Counted from the stretch's first letter, positions 9,828-17,990 are shown. The stretch is DNA of 64,000 bases from Methylophaga pinxianii (GCF_020447225.1 NZ_JAJAEO010000174.1:1-64000); one strand, 5' to 3'. Notes: generated by a model from the sequence alone, not told the origin. Numbers and translations are program-made.

Positions 9828-10720
9828 TGTGCTGCCATAACCTGCCGGAAAAGTTTAGAAAAACGGCCCTGTTCACATGCCACACCTGCTTTATCACGAA
9901 GCAGGCGGAGCGCAGAACCACTTCGGCCACCAGATTCTCTCCAATTCTTCTCAATGAGCGCCTTGATTTCTTCATCGGTGGCTTTTTGCCTTTTGGGAGC
10001 AGATAGGGGAATCATTGGTTCTAAAAGGGCATTAGCAAAATCTTTGTGATTTTCGATTGAATGATCGTTTGTTTTTAGCACCACATTTTCCACGAAATGA
10101 TGAAGTGCGCGTGAATTGAAGTCTGCGCGAGTCCCTCTGATAGGGCTGTTCGGTCCATCAAGGCGGGAATCGTATTTTATAGCGAACTTTTCAAGACTCG
10201 TTGGAGGTTCATAACCGATTACTAGCCTTAATTTCTTAAGTGCTCGTTCAGGTAGATTTAGCAATTCTGTCTCGATTAGACGCATATAACTCGTGGAAAT
10301 GCTAATTAAGGCCAAATCTATTGACTCATCCATAATAATTTCTGTGAGAATGTCTCTACTTTCTCTAGCTAGATTGATTGCTCTCCACCAATCATCCAGA
10401 GTATCAGTGATTTTATATAAGTCTGTGAGTGTGAAGTTATAGGGCGGGATAGTATGTTGGTTTGTAAGAAGCCCAAATCCTGCAGAAACTGTGTAGATGT
10501 CTGCACCTAATTTCTGGGCTGCGCGAATAGCTTCTCCGTAACCACGGCTACAATATAGGTCTTCAGGCACAACTTGAACTGAATGAGTTTGCGCATATTC
10601 AATCCATCGTCTTGCGTATTTTTCTACACTCTCGCCTTCCAGTTGCGACGGCGCCTCTAGAGATTTTCCAGGTTTTATGCGTTTCCGGCTCGTACAATTG
10701 GTTACAATAATTGCATTCAT
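9824..10720 (-). CDS. DUF6884/YaaA-like protein, candidate DpdC
   Basis: The 298-residue protein opens with IIVTNCTSRKRIKPGKS, then LYCSRGYGEAIRAAQKLG and IYTVSAGFGLL. This order (small nucleotide-like loop, K-rich turn, SAGFGLL) is that of DUF6884 and the related YaaA group, which includes DNA-glycosylase-like and base-handling proteins. DpdC, which converts DNA preQ0 to the amido form in known systems, is described as YaaA-related, so this gene is a candidate for it. The last 50 residues (EEIKALIEKNWRESGGRSGS, then a LFRQVM end) form a separate helical domain, perhaps for DNA contact. It is first in the minus-strand operon, divergent from queC across 120 bases, with no clear ribosome binding site. 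Confidence 0.55.
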   Translation of the reverse strand: MNAIIVTNCTSRKRIKPGKSLEAPSQLEGESVEKYARRWIEYAQTHSVQVVPEDLYCSRGYGEAIRAAQKLGADIYTVSAGFGLLTNQHTIPPYNFTLTDLYKITDTLDDWWRAINLARESRDILTEIIMDESIDLALISISTSYMRLIETELLNLPERALKKLRLVIGYEPPTSLEKFAIKYDSRLDGPNSPIRGTRADFNSRALHHFVENVVLKTNDHSIENHKDFANALLEPMIPLSAPKRQKATDEEIKALIEKNWRESGGRSGSALRLLRDKAGVACEQGRFSKLFRQVMAAQ

Positions 10721-10782
10721 TTTTTTGTCGTTTTAAAAAATTAATGTATTGTTTTTTGATATTAGTTGAAAGAATAAATGAG

Positions 10783-10801
10783 TATTGCCCGAGGGGCAAT
10801 A
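10783..10801. promoter_or_regulatory. Perfect inverted repeat in the divergent dpd/queC promoter region
   Basis: TATTGCCC and its reverse complement GGGCAATA surround a 3-base GAG centre. The repeat sits between the DUF6884 gene start (10720, minus) and queC (10841, plus). It has no following T-run on the queC side, so an operator is likelier than a terminator. No candidate regulator gene for it lies in the window. Confidence 0.4.
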
Positions 10802-10840
10802 ACAATAATTCTATGTAGATTGAATAGGTCTGGAGAAAAA

Positions 10841-11545
10841 ATGGAATTAGATATCGATAGTGCATTGGTTTTGTTTTCTGGTGGGCAGGACTCGACGACG
10901 TGTCTTGGGTGGGCATTAAATCGCTTCAGTAGAATTGAAACTTTAGGTTTTAGTTACAACCAGCGTCATTCAGTTGAATTAGAGTGTCGAGAACTAATTC
11001 TCGAGAGTATTCAACATCAGTATGATAAATGGGCAACTCGATTAGGACTCGATCACTTGATTGATGTCCCGGCACTGGCTGATATTGGTAAAACGGCAAT
11101 GACAGAGGAGTTAGTTATCACTGCAGACTGTAATGGTTTGCCGAATACTTTTGTTCCTGGACGCAATATACTGTTCCTTACTTTCGCTGCCGCACTGGCA
11201 TACCGTCGAGGAATTAAACACATTATTACTGGCGTTTGTGAAACCGATTTTTCTGGTTACCCGGACTGTAGAGATGACACCATAAAAGCCCTCCAGGTTG
11301 CAATAAATTTAGGTATGGAGAGTCGCTTCAAAATTGAAGCGCCACTAATGTGGATGGATAAATCGGCCACCTGGGCTCTGGCCGAAGAGATTGGCGGAAA
11401 GGAGTTTATTAACTTGATAATCAATCAATCACACACGTGCTATAAAGGAGATCGATCCCTACGCTGGGAGTGGGGGTTCGGTTGTGGTGACTGCCCTGCG
11501 TGTGGGTTACGAGCTTCTGGATGGATGCTTTTCCAAGAACGCTAA
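10841..11545 (+). CDS. queC: 7-cyano-7-deazaguanine (preQ0) synthase
   Basis: QueC makes preQ0 from 7-carboxy-7-deazaguanine, ammonia and ATP. The P-loop pyrophosphatase motif FSGGQDST is at residues 12-19, and a C200...C215-xx-C218-xx-C221 cluster binds the structural zinc. I take ATG 10841 as the start: GGAG lies at 10831-10834, six bases upstream, and the protein then begins just before the P-loop as in other QueC proteins. An in-frame ATG at 10778 would add 21 unlikely residues and cross the inverted repeat. The 234-residue length is typical. It is divergent from the dpd operon and followed by the QueD fusion, so it is probably the dedicated preQ0 supplier for DNA modification. Confidence 0.92.
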   Translation: MELDIDSALVLFSGGQDSTTCLGWALNRFSRIETLGFSYNQRHSVELECRELILESIQHQYDKWATRLGLDHLIDVPALADIGKTAMTEELVITADCNGLPNTFVPGRNILFLTFAAALAYRRGIKHIITGVCETDFSGYPDCRDDTIKALQVAINLGMESRFKIEAPLMWMDKSATWALAEEIGGKEFINLIINQSHTCYKGDRSLRWEWGFGCGDCPACGLRASGWMLFQER

Positions 11546-11630
11546 TTGCTGTTCCAGAATATCACAAGTAGTTTCGTAACTCACTTTGTTGCCAAATTCT
11601 TTATTAAATTTAACCTAAGAGACTTACATT

Positions 11631-12731
11631 TTGTCTTCCAGTGAACACCTACTGCTCATTGCAGCATCATCTTTTGAAGCAGCGAGAAAGGTCGAGATTC
11701 TTGAAAAGAATCATCCTTCGAGACGTTTGCATGGTCATAGTTTCCATGCAAAGTTGCGCGTCGAAATTGATCCTGATGACAATTCACGAAATGGAACTGA
11801 GGTTGAGTCTTTGTATCAGCGCCTCAAGGATTGTGTTGCTGAATTGGACTATAAGTTTTTAAACGATTACCTATCTGTACCGACTGATGAAAATTTGGCT
11901 CGTTGGATTAGCCATAAAATGTTGGGACCCTATACTAACTCAATCGGAATTCAGAGTACTCAAGATCAAGGAGTAGATCTCGATGCAAATCAGGAGGCGC
12001 ACGTTTGGCGCCGCTTCAGATTCGAAGCCGCACATCAATTACCAAATGTTCCATCAGGACATCAATGCGGACGAATGCATGGCCATGGCTTCGAAGTGAT
12101 TCTCCATTCTGAACAAAATATTTCAGGCCAACAGTTGAGCATCGATTATGACCGCCTTGGAGAATTGTGGCTTCCGATTTATAAACTCCTCAATCACTCT
12201 TGTCTAAACAATATTGAGGGCTTGCAGAATCCTACTAGCGAGGTATTGTGTCATTGGCTTTGGAATCGACTAAAACCACTATGTGAGTCACTTTCCTGGG
12301 TAAGTGTTTATGAGACTTCAACAGCAGGGTGCCATTTCAATGGTTCAGATTACCGAATTTGGAAAGAACAACGCTTTGAAAGTGCATTGAGATTAGACAA
12401 TGCTCCTATGGGAGATCCTCGGAGAAACCTCCATGGTCACAGTTACCTAGTTAGATTGCATCTCACAGCACCACTAGATCGGGTTATGGGCTGGACTGTC
12501 GATTATGGAGATGTGAAAAAATTCTTCAAACCAGCTTATGAGCAGTTGGATCATCACTTGATTTCAGACGTGTCAGGCATAGAGTCGGAAGGTAGTGTCA
12601 GTATTGCTAGATGGATAAAGGCACGAGTTTATAAGTTGCTTCCAGAGTTAGATCGAATAGATATATATGAAAAACCAGGCTGCGGCGTCGTTCTGAGTTG
12701 GGGCGAGGAATCACCCATTTTGCCAGTCTAA
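11631..12731 (+). CDS. Triple QueD/PTPS-domain fusion protein
   Basis: The 366 residues hold three tandem copies of the 6-carboxy-tetrahydropterin synthase (QueD/PTPS) fold, at about 8-113, 126-240 and 245-358. Each keeps the HGH zinc pair (34/36, 150/152, 268/270). Only the middle domain has the third zinc histidine (H135 in FEAAH) and the catalytic cysteine (C146). The first and third have R19 and L253 instead of that histidine. The catalytic Asp-His pair is N188-H189 in the middle domain but D307-H308 in the third. PTPS sites form between subunits, so the chain may build a composite site. The start is TTG 11631, with AAGAGA eight bases upstream. QueD normally has about 120 residues. It lies 85 bases after queC. 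Confidence 0.85.
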   Translation: MSSSEHLLLIAASSFEAARKVEILEKNHPSRRLHGHSFHAKLRVEIDPDDNSRNGTEVESLYQRLKDCVAELDYKFLNDYLSVPTDENLARWISHKMLGPYTNSIGIQSTQDQGVDLDANQEAHVWRRFRFEAAHQLPNVPSGHQCGRMHGHGFEVILHSEQNISGQQLSIDYDRLGELWLPIYKLLNHSCLNNIEGLQNPTSEVLCHWLWNRLKPLCESLSWVSVYETSTAGCHFNGSDYRIWKEQRFESALRLDNAPMGDPRRNLHGHSYLVRLHLTAPLDRVMGWTVDYGDVKKFFKPAYEQLDHHLISDVSGIESEGSVSIARWIKARVYKLLPELDRIDIYEKPGCGVVLSWGEESPILPV

Positions 12732-13326
12732 GACAGTAGTGTAGGGTCCATTTTTGCACCGATTGAACTTAAAAGCTCCATTTTAAGATTAAAAAGCTAA
12801 GCGGCAAAGCGGCTTGGTAAAGAATGTTACAGTGAGATCTTGAGCGCCAATCAGTACCTCAAGACAGGCATCGCGTCATAAGCATGAGAAAAGCCGTAAA
12901 GTGGAGTTGAAGTCTTATATTTCTGAAGAACCAGTGGTCTTACGCAGAGAAATTTTCCGTGACCAATGGAAAAGGTCAAATACGTCGCAGCATTAAAGGA
13001 ACAAATCATCAGCCGGTTTTCCTTAAATGGGTGTGAAGAAGCTTACTATGGGGCTCTGAAGTGTGAGAGCCTGGTAAAAGGTAATTAATTTTATAATGAT
13101 AGCTGGTGCCTGGTGCCTGGTGCCTGGTGCCTGGTGCCTGGTGTTGGAGTTTTTTTTGGAATTATTTTAATAAGTTATGAAAGTAATAATTTAATAGATT
13201 AATAAAATATTATTTTATTATTAGATGACAGTCGCACTTCAAACGGTGAATCTGCGAATAGTTAGATCGCTGGGTTATTGAATTATCTATTACGACTAAA
13301 TCGTTAAGCTCTATTGCTAAGGATGT
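12732..13326. other. Gene-free spacer with IS-like remnants
   Basis: No convincing gene is present. Two GTCCATTTTT/CTCCATTTTA-like copies at 12749-12786 recall the repeated termini of IS21-type elements, followed by short open stretches broken by stops. The longest is a 40-codon frame at 12966-13088 starting MEKVKYVAALKEQI, of no recognised family and without a ribosome binding site. The 13144-13300 part is very AT-rich. I read the spacer as decayed mobile-element sequence separating the dpd block from the next operon. Confidence 0.35.
13104..13143. repeat. Tandem 7-base TGGTGCC microsatellite
   Basis: Five exact head-to-tail copies of TGGTGCC (13104-13138) are followed by a partial copy, TGGTG. 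Copy number of such a repeat can vary by slippage. It lies in non-coding sequence, so any effect would be regulatory or none. Confidence 0.9.
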
Positions 13327-14376
13327 TCAATTAGCTAAAAACCCCATTTTGATTACTTTATTTTGTTGGATTGACTGCAGTGAAATGTCTTGGGGTGTGA
13401 CGATGATTGGCCGCATTTTTCCACGAGACCTTAAAGCTGCCATGGCTAACGCCTTTTCTAAGGCAATTCGCACCCGCCTTGCAGGCAAGCTTGCTAATTG
13501 AACGATAATTTTCGAATCAAGATCCACTGAAAAATGCTTCCCCCAAGCCCGAGTATTCAGTAGCTCCCGATAAATGGCTTTTACAATCTCATAAGATTGT
13601 TCGGGCGTTGGCATATGTATAAAAATTTCAATCATCCGAGAGCGGATCGGTTCAGGTATTTGTTCTGGATAATTCGCTGAAGCTACCCAAATAATAGCGC
13701 TCGCGTCCATTTGTATATTCAGGAACTCATCAGTAAACCTTTTCGCGGTATGTTTTTCTAAAAGGCCGTACATGGGCCCGAGCGGATCATAGTTACTGCC
13801 TGTTTGTGCTTTATCAATCTCGTCAAGCAAGATGATGGGGTTTGCATACTTGCTTTTGAGCAGGCTGTTACTGATAAATCCGGGTTTACTATCATTCCAG
13901 CTGCTGGAGCCACCGCTGATAATGAATCCTGAAGTCAACGATGAAAAGTCGAGATCATAAAACGTCGTACCAAGCGTCATGGCAAGCTCCGAAAGAAACC
14001 TTGTTTTGCCAATCCCGGGTGGACCCACCAGAAGCATTGGCGGCAGATTTATGATATTGGGTGGTTCTAAGGCGCCAAGAATAAAGGCATTTCTGCACAT
14101 GGCAATAACTTCATTGAAGTTGCCAAACTGTTTTTCAAGGATCTTGAGCTTATTGAGTAAATCCTCTGGAAAACATGCGAGTCGCCTATACTCAGCCTGC
14201 CTGCGCAATGAAAAGAGTATTTTAAGACGATTATCATTTTTTTCGTCTGCTATCGCCTTATGGACCTCTGCAGGGTCAAAAATTCGCTGTATCGTTCTTT
14301 TTTGATCATGTGGCAGGTTTTCTGGTTCATCAGGTGTGTCTGCTAATAAGCGGTCTCTGAGCGATCTTTCGGTCAT
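13327..14376 (-). CDS. AAA+ ATPase, Lon-like motor without protease domain
   Basis: The 349-residue protein has Walker A GPPGIGKT at 118-125, Walker B IILLDEID at 181-188, an ANYPEQIPEPIRSRM sensor/arginine-finger stretch, and a helical lid after it. The region before the P-loop (CFPEDLLNKLKILEKQFGNF) and the whole arrangement recall the ATPase module of Lon (peptidase S16), but there is no Ser-Lys protease domain. It should remodel or unfold an unknown target. It is the last of five same-strand genes and overlaps the metallophosphoesterase stop by one base. Its island position suggests a defence or mobile-element role, though nothing in the sequence proves that. Confidence 0.75.
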   Translation of the reverse strand: MTERSLRDRLLADTPDEPENLPHDQKRTIQRIFDPAEVHKAIADEKNDNRLKILFSLRRQAEYRRLACFPEDLLNKLKILEKQFGNFNEVIAMCRNAFILGALEPPNIINLPPMLLVGPPGIGKTRFLSELAMTLGTTFYDLDFSSLTSGFIISGGSSSWNDSKPGFISNSLLKSKYANPIILLDEIDKAQTGSNYDPLGPMYGLLEKHTAKRFTDEFLNIQMDASAIIWVASANYPEQIPEPIRSRMIEIFIHMPTPEQSYEIVKAIYRELLNTRAWGKHFSVDLDSKIIVQLASLPARRVRIALEKALAMAALRSRGKMRPIIVTPQDISLQSIQQNKVIKMGFLAN

Positions 14377-15134
14377 CAGATTTCAATCACCAAGTCATTA
14401 CGAAACGGGCATGGAACATTTTCATTTAGATAACCCCGTTGGTTACTGATAAGTCGGCATTTACCAACCTGCATGTCGACATTGGCATGCGTGTGTCCAA
14501 ATACCCAGAGATCAGCTTGCAACACCAGATCTTCGCAATCTGATATGAATGCACCAGCTGTAAGATTGATGCCGAAGGCGGGATGTGCGCATTTCAAACT
14601 TGGCGCATGGTGGGTTATGACGACTTTTTTGCCGTCAAACGGCCTGGCAAGTTCTGTGCGTAAAAATGCCCGGGCTTTGTTGTGCAGGGTAAGTGCGTGA
14701 TCCGGTGTGAACTTGCCTTCAAGTCCCGATCGAATATAAATATGGTCATTCATATAGGATGCTGCAGCATCCATCACACTTTTTTGTGAAAATCGCTGGT
14801 CGAGCAGGTAGTCTGTCCACAGCGTCGCACCAATAAAACGTACCCCAAGATAGTCAAATGCGTGACAATCGAGAAAAAATACGTTGTCGCTCATCCGAGA
14901 AATATTGGTGAATGCGTTATGAAGGCGCACATAATTGTGAAAATAGTACTCGTGGTTACCAGCAACAAATAGCACTGGCTTTTCATGATTATCAGCCATG
15001 CGCTGCGCAAATTCGATGCTGCGGGTTCCAAGTGCAATGTCGCCAGCGAGAATTAGCACATCGCTGCCGGTGACGGGAAAGTCAAATGTCCTGTCGTGAA
15101 ATAAGTGCAAGTCGGAGGCAAGTTGAAGTTTCAT
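14376..15134 (-). CDS. Metallophosphoesterase (calcineurin-like)
   Basis: The protein opens with LQLASDLHL, then LILAGDIALG, FVAGNHEYY, TLWTDY, VVITHHAP and VFGHTHANVD, the five dimetal-binding blocks of calcineurin-like phosphoesterases (D-x-H, GD, GNHE, H, GHxH). All expected metal ligands are present, so it should be active on a phosphomonoester or phosphodiester, which could be nucleotide, nucleic acid or protein. I choose ATG 15134 because the first motif then starts at residue 7 as usual. A TTG at 15173 overlaps the upstream stop and would add 13 residues. At 252 residues it fits the small single-domain class. It precedes the AAA+ gene in the operon. Confidence 0.82.
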   Translation of the reverse strand: MKLQLASDLHLFHDRTFDFPVTGSDVLILAGDIALGTRSIEFAQRMADNHEKPVLFVAGNHEYYFHNYVRLHNAFTNISRMSDNVFFLDCHAFDYLGVRFIGATLWTDYLLDQRFSQKSVMDAAASYMNDHIYIRSGLEGKFTPDHALTLHNKARAFLRTELARPFDGKKVVITHHAPSLKCAHPAFGINLTAGAFISDCEDLVLQADLWVFGHTHANVDMQVGKCRLISNQRGYLNENVPCPFRNDLVIEI

Positions 15135-15169
15135 TGGGAGTGTCTTGTTCTCTGCGTCAGTGCTTTTTA

Positions 15170-15589
15170 TCAAAGCAGTTTTCGATAATATTGCGCGGAT
15201 AGTTCATAGCCGCATTTTTCGTAAAATTGCTGGGCTCTGCGTGTTGTCACACTGATTAGCGCTGAATGTTGTTGTCTTGCTTTTGCTTCAGCGGCCTTTA
15301 TCAGCGCTGTACCAATCCCATGCCGCCGGTATCTTTCTTTTACGAACAGCTCTTCAATGCGAGCAATATTTCGGGCTGCGTAGAATGCATAATTAACATT
15401 GCCATAGAGGTAGCCTGCAGCCGTTTTACCATCGCGTGCTATCAGCAATATGCTGCTATTGTCGCTAAGTACTTGTTTTAAATCGGCGAGAGTATGCTTG
15501 CCAGACACAGCAAAACTCATTGATAGTGAGGAGGCCATCTCAAAGACGGCTGTTGCATCACCATGACAGACATCATCAATCGTAATCAT
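15170..15589 (-). CDS. GNAT-family N-acetyltransferase
   Basis: The 139-residue protein has the acetyl-CoA binding signature ERYRRHGIGTALIKAAE at about residues 89-105 and a FYEKCGYE end typical of the Gcn5-related fold. The LFVK strand and the following R/Q-x-x-G-x-G loop are intact, so activity is likely. The acceptor is unknown. It overlaps the upstream small gene by four bases and is followed by the phosphoesterase. In toxin systems GNAT enzymes may acetylate tRNA; here no antitoxin-like partner of the usual ribbon-helix-helix type is seen, so I do not call it a toxin. Confidence 0.85.
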   Translation of the reverse strand: MITIDDVCHGDATAVFEMASSLSMSFAVSGKHTLADLKQVLSDNSSILLIARDGKTAAGYLYGNVNYAFYAARNIARIEELFVKERYRRHGIGTALIKAAEAKARQQHSALISVTTRRAQQFYEKCGYELSAQYYRKLL

Positions 15590-15927
15590 GACAATGGGTA
15601 CCGGAACTTCGGAAGGCCTACTAAACCATTTTCAAGAAGTTTTGATGCTTTGTTAGTGCCTATGCGCCTAGCAAGAATGCCGATAGTTTTGTCATCTGGC
15701 CGACCGGGTGCACCATTTAACCGATACAACGGGCCTGTTTCCATTAATGCGAATTTCGCTTTTTCATCGAAATGAAAAATTTTCTCGCTCAAATGTCCGA
15801 GACCATTAGCTTCATTAAGCCCAATGAACCGCTCAGCGGTTTTACCGGTTACCTCAGTTTCTATGAGAATGTTCCAATTTGAAAGTGTAATAACCGCTTC
15901 ATGAAAGCCTCTCATAATGCTCGTCAT
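15586..15927 (-). CDS. Small protein of unknown function
   Basis: The 113-residue protein starts at ATG 15927, four bases inside the upstream stop (ATGA overlap). An upstream frame to 15954 exists but is less likely. I do not recognise a family. It is mixed alpha/beta by eye, with no signal peptide or membrane segment, and has a LYRLNGAPGRPDD turn in the second half and a basic end (KFRYPLS). Tight overlap on both sides places it firmly in the five-gene operon, so it is probably a real subunit or partner of the other four proteins. Confidence 0.6.
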   Translation of the reverse strand: MTSIMRGFHEAVITLSNWNILIETEVTGKTAERFIGLNEANGLGHLSEKIFHFDEKAKFALMETGPLYRLNGAPGRPDDKTIGILARRIGTNKASKLLENGLVGLPKFRYPLS

Positions 15928-16328
15928 GGTCCACCCCTGAATTCCAGCCCACATGGCTCACACAGCAATCGGTAGGTTCCATTGCGCTCCATGATTTTGG
16001 TGTTGATGTCGCTGCTGCATTGCTCACAAATATGCTGGGCTCTATCGGCATAGCGTTCAATGAAGTGATCGATATTACGGCCAGAGATATTGCAGCGTAG
16101 TTGGCAGAATTTAGTTTTTATCGTTCGTACCGACGGGAGTTCAGCTTCTGTTACGCCATCAGCCATCTGGGCATGGGCGACTTGTTCAAGCGCCGCACAC
16201 AACTCAGACACTAATGGGAGCCAACCGGGCATCACGTCGATATAGATGCATGGCATCCCAGATCCCTGCCGCTGACAATTTCTGAAGATGATCGGATAGT
16301 TGTTATAAATTTTTGCAACGCTCAGCAT
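15924..16328 (-). CDS. Small protein with C-terminal zinc ribbon
   Basis: The 134-residue protein starts at ATG 16328, eight bases after a GGAGG ribosome binding site. The open frame continues to 16367 but has no better start. The C-terminal 40 residues carry CEQC and CEPC pairs about 19 residues apart, a zinc-ribbon pattern (HICEQCSSD ... LCEPCGLEF). The N-terminal part has no recognised domain, though it contains a further cluster of Cys residues (KFCQLRC). It is first in the five-gene operon. Zinc ribbons usually hold a protein to nucleic acid or to another protein, so it may be the recognition subunit. Confidence 0.65.
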   Translation of the reverse strand: MLSVAKIYNNYPIIFRNCQRQGSGMPCIYIDVMPGWLPLVSELCAALEQVAHAQMADGVTEAELPSVRTIKTKFCQLRCNISGRNIDHFIERYADRAQHICEQCSSDINTKIMERNGTYRLLCEPCGLEFRGGP

Positions 16329-17016
16329 GCCATGTGCCTCCTTTTTTGGGAGACGATAACAACACATTCAAAACCTAATTGCAAGTCTAGAAAAATTACT
16401 TAACTTATTGATTTAAATGTATAATATTCATTATATGCTCATCGGGTTTATAGTGGTTACTATATGCTTTAACGAATAAAAGTACCCTGGATTGCAGGTA
16501 CTGTAGTCAGTGATTGTTGCCATCAATTCGAGGGGCAAAGCATCAATCTTTTTGGTTGATGACGGTTTGATGGTGGTGATATACCCAAATCAGCAAATTA
16601 ACATTAACTGCATCATTGGAAGCATGGGATTCATAAGCTTGGTGCTTCTCAGCAAATGTTTATTTGGGATGGCCATACTTGTCTAGAAATTCCTCGGCGA
16701 CTTCGAACCTGCCAGCCGAGCCATTAAAGCTTGATGATTAGTCTGCTCATAATTTTTACGTAGCTAAGCTGTTAACAAAGTTTTTGCGTGATATCTGTAC
16801 TAACAAGATTCTAAGTCGCTGTTTTAAAACACATTAGCATGCTAATAAATCCAGAGTTTGGCTCTGTTAAAACGTATCAGAATCTAGAGCGGGCGCTTTT
16901 TCGGTTTAGACAGCAGGTCATAAGACTCTGACGATCGCGTTTTTGGGTTAGTGGGTATCATTTAAGTCATGGGCTTATGCAAGGATATGTTTCATAAACA
17001 CCCATGAAGTCTACGT
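16329..17016. other. Non-coding spacer between the unassigned operon and the first integrase
   Basis: I see no gene with a start, ribosome binding site and sustained frame. A minus-strand frame over about 16620-16740 reads like protein (AGRFEVAEEFLDKYGHP) but has stops on both sides, so it may be a decayed gene. A promoter for the leftward operon should lie near 16380-16440, where the sequence is AT-rich (GTATAATATTC). No further structured element stands out. Confidence 0.4.
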
Positions 17017-17856
17017 TCAAGATTTTAATGGAGACTGCCGGACCTGAAGCGTTTCGCATGCTAATAACGCTTCTATACCTAATTTTTGGTTTGAAGCTCT
17101 TTTGTCACCATAGACATCCACTGAATCATGACTCCTGTGACCCATGATGGCTGCGACCTCACCTCGGCTGAACCGACTATCCTTAAGGTTTGCACCAAGC
17201 TGATGTCGATAACTGTACAGTGAAATATGGTGTTTGCGTTTCGGCCAGATCTTTTTTACATGCCTTTGTAATCGGCGCTGAATTCTGCTGATGTCAGATG
17301 TTTTGCCAGCTTTCGCATGCGAAATATTCGGTAAAAGTAATGCTAGCGTTCTATAGGCTTCATTAGAAAGTTTCAGCTGTCTGTCGCAACCTCGGATAGC
17401 ACCGATCTTTTTTGCACTGAATATAGTTATGGTCTGGTTTCGGTTAAGTGATATGTTTTGAATTTCTGCTGGCCGGCAACCCGTGAAATAGACAGTTAAT
17501 ACGGCCGCCAGACATTCAATATCTTTGTGCGCTTTGAGGTGTGCAATCAGCTTTTCATGATCTTCATCAGAAACTGATTTCACCCTGCGTTGTTTGGGCT
17601 TTTTAAGATGAGGTGAACAAGACGTCGTCGGATTAACAAGTCCGCGTATTTTGGCTGCTGTTTCAGGGTTGCCTTTATCTTCTGAATACAAAGCTAAGGC
17701 CGTTTTTAAACGCCGCCAATAGGCCGGTCGGTATTCGCATGCGACATTGTGGAGCATTTGTGAAACAGTTTTCACTGTTGGTTTACTGTCAATAAATCGG
17801 CTTTCCAAAAAATGGTCCGCCAATCGCAGATATTCACGCCGTGTTTTATCTTGCAT
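17017..17856 (-). CDS. Tyrosine recombinase (short integrase)
   Basis: The 279-residue protein has an N-terminal SAM-like core-binding region and a C-terminal catalytic domain. The catalytic Arg is in YFTGCRPAEI, box II reads YSYRHQLGAN, and the nucleophile Tyr is in the GHRSHDSVDVYGD stretch. In box II the first histidine of HxxR is replaced by tyrosine (Y-S-Y-R), while the second His after Arg is kept. This variation is tolerated in some families, but it lowers confidence that the enzyme is fully active. It is transcribed toward the unassigned operon and follows the second integrase by about 290 bases. It may drive island excision or be a remnant of a second mobile element. Confidence 0.8.
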   Translation of the reverse strand: MQDKTRREYLRLADHFLESRFIDSKPTVKTVSQMLHNVACEYRPAYWRRLKTALALYSEDKGNPETAAKIRGLVNPTTSCSPHLKKPKQRRVKSVSDEDHEKLIAHLKAHKDIECLAAVLTVYFTGCRPAEIQNISLNRNQTITIFSAKKIGAIRGCDRQLKLSNEAYRTLALLLPNISHAKAGKTSDISRIQRRLQRHVKKIWPKRKHHISLYSYRHQLGANLKDSRFSRGEVAAIMGHRSHDSVDVYGDKRASNQKLGIEALLACETLQVRQSPLKS

Positions 17857-17958
17857 ATGAGTTCCTTCTCATCATGGATATCCAATAAGGGGATGTCCGG
17901 GGTCTTTCGCTTGTTACGATAAGGTAGTGTCAATCTCTGAAACGTTTACTCTGTCAGG

Positions 17959-17990
17959 CCCCACATACTTACTCGGGTAAGTATGTGGGG
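17959..17990. repeat. Perfect 14-base hairpin between the two integrase genes
   Basis: CCCCACATACTTAC and its reverse complement pair perfectly around a TCGG loop. It lies 60 bases downstream of nothing obvious on the plus strand and upstream of the 17017-17856 gene on the minus strand. The flank GAGCTATTTTT could serve as a terminator tail on the plus strand. It could otherwise be a recombination-associated structure. Confidence 0.7.

Noticed and set aside
12966-13088. 40-codon frame starting MEKVKYVAALKEQI
   Set aside because: No family, no ribosome binding site, within decayed sequence; mentioned only as part of the spacer.
13104-13143. Repeats resembling a CRISPR array
   Set aside because: The 7-base units have no spacers and are a simple microsatellite; no cas genes are present.
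14376-15173. Longer metallophosphoesterase starting at TTG 15173
   Set aside because: It would overlap the previous stop and add 13 residues before a family-typical N-terminus; ATG 15134 fits better.
15170-15589. GNAT gene as a tRNA-acetylating toxin
   Set aside because: No ribbon-helix-helix antitoxin is next to it and the operon layout differs from known GNAT toxin pairs.
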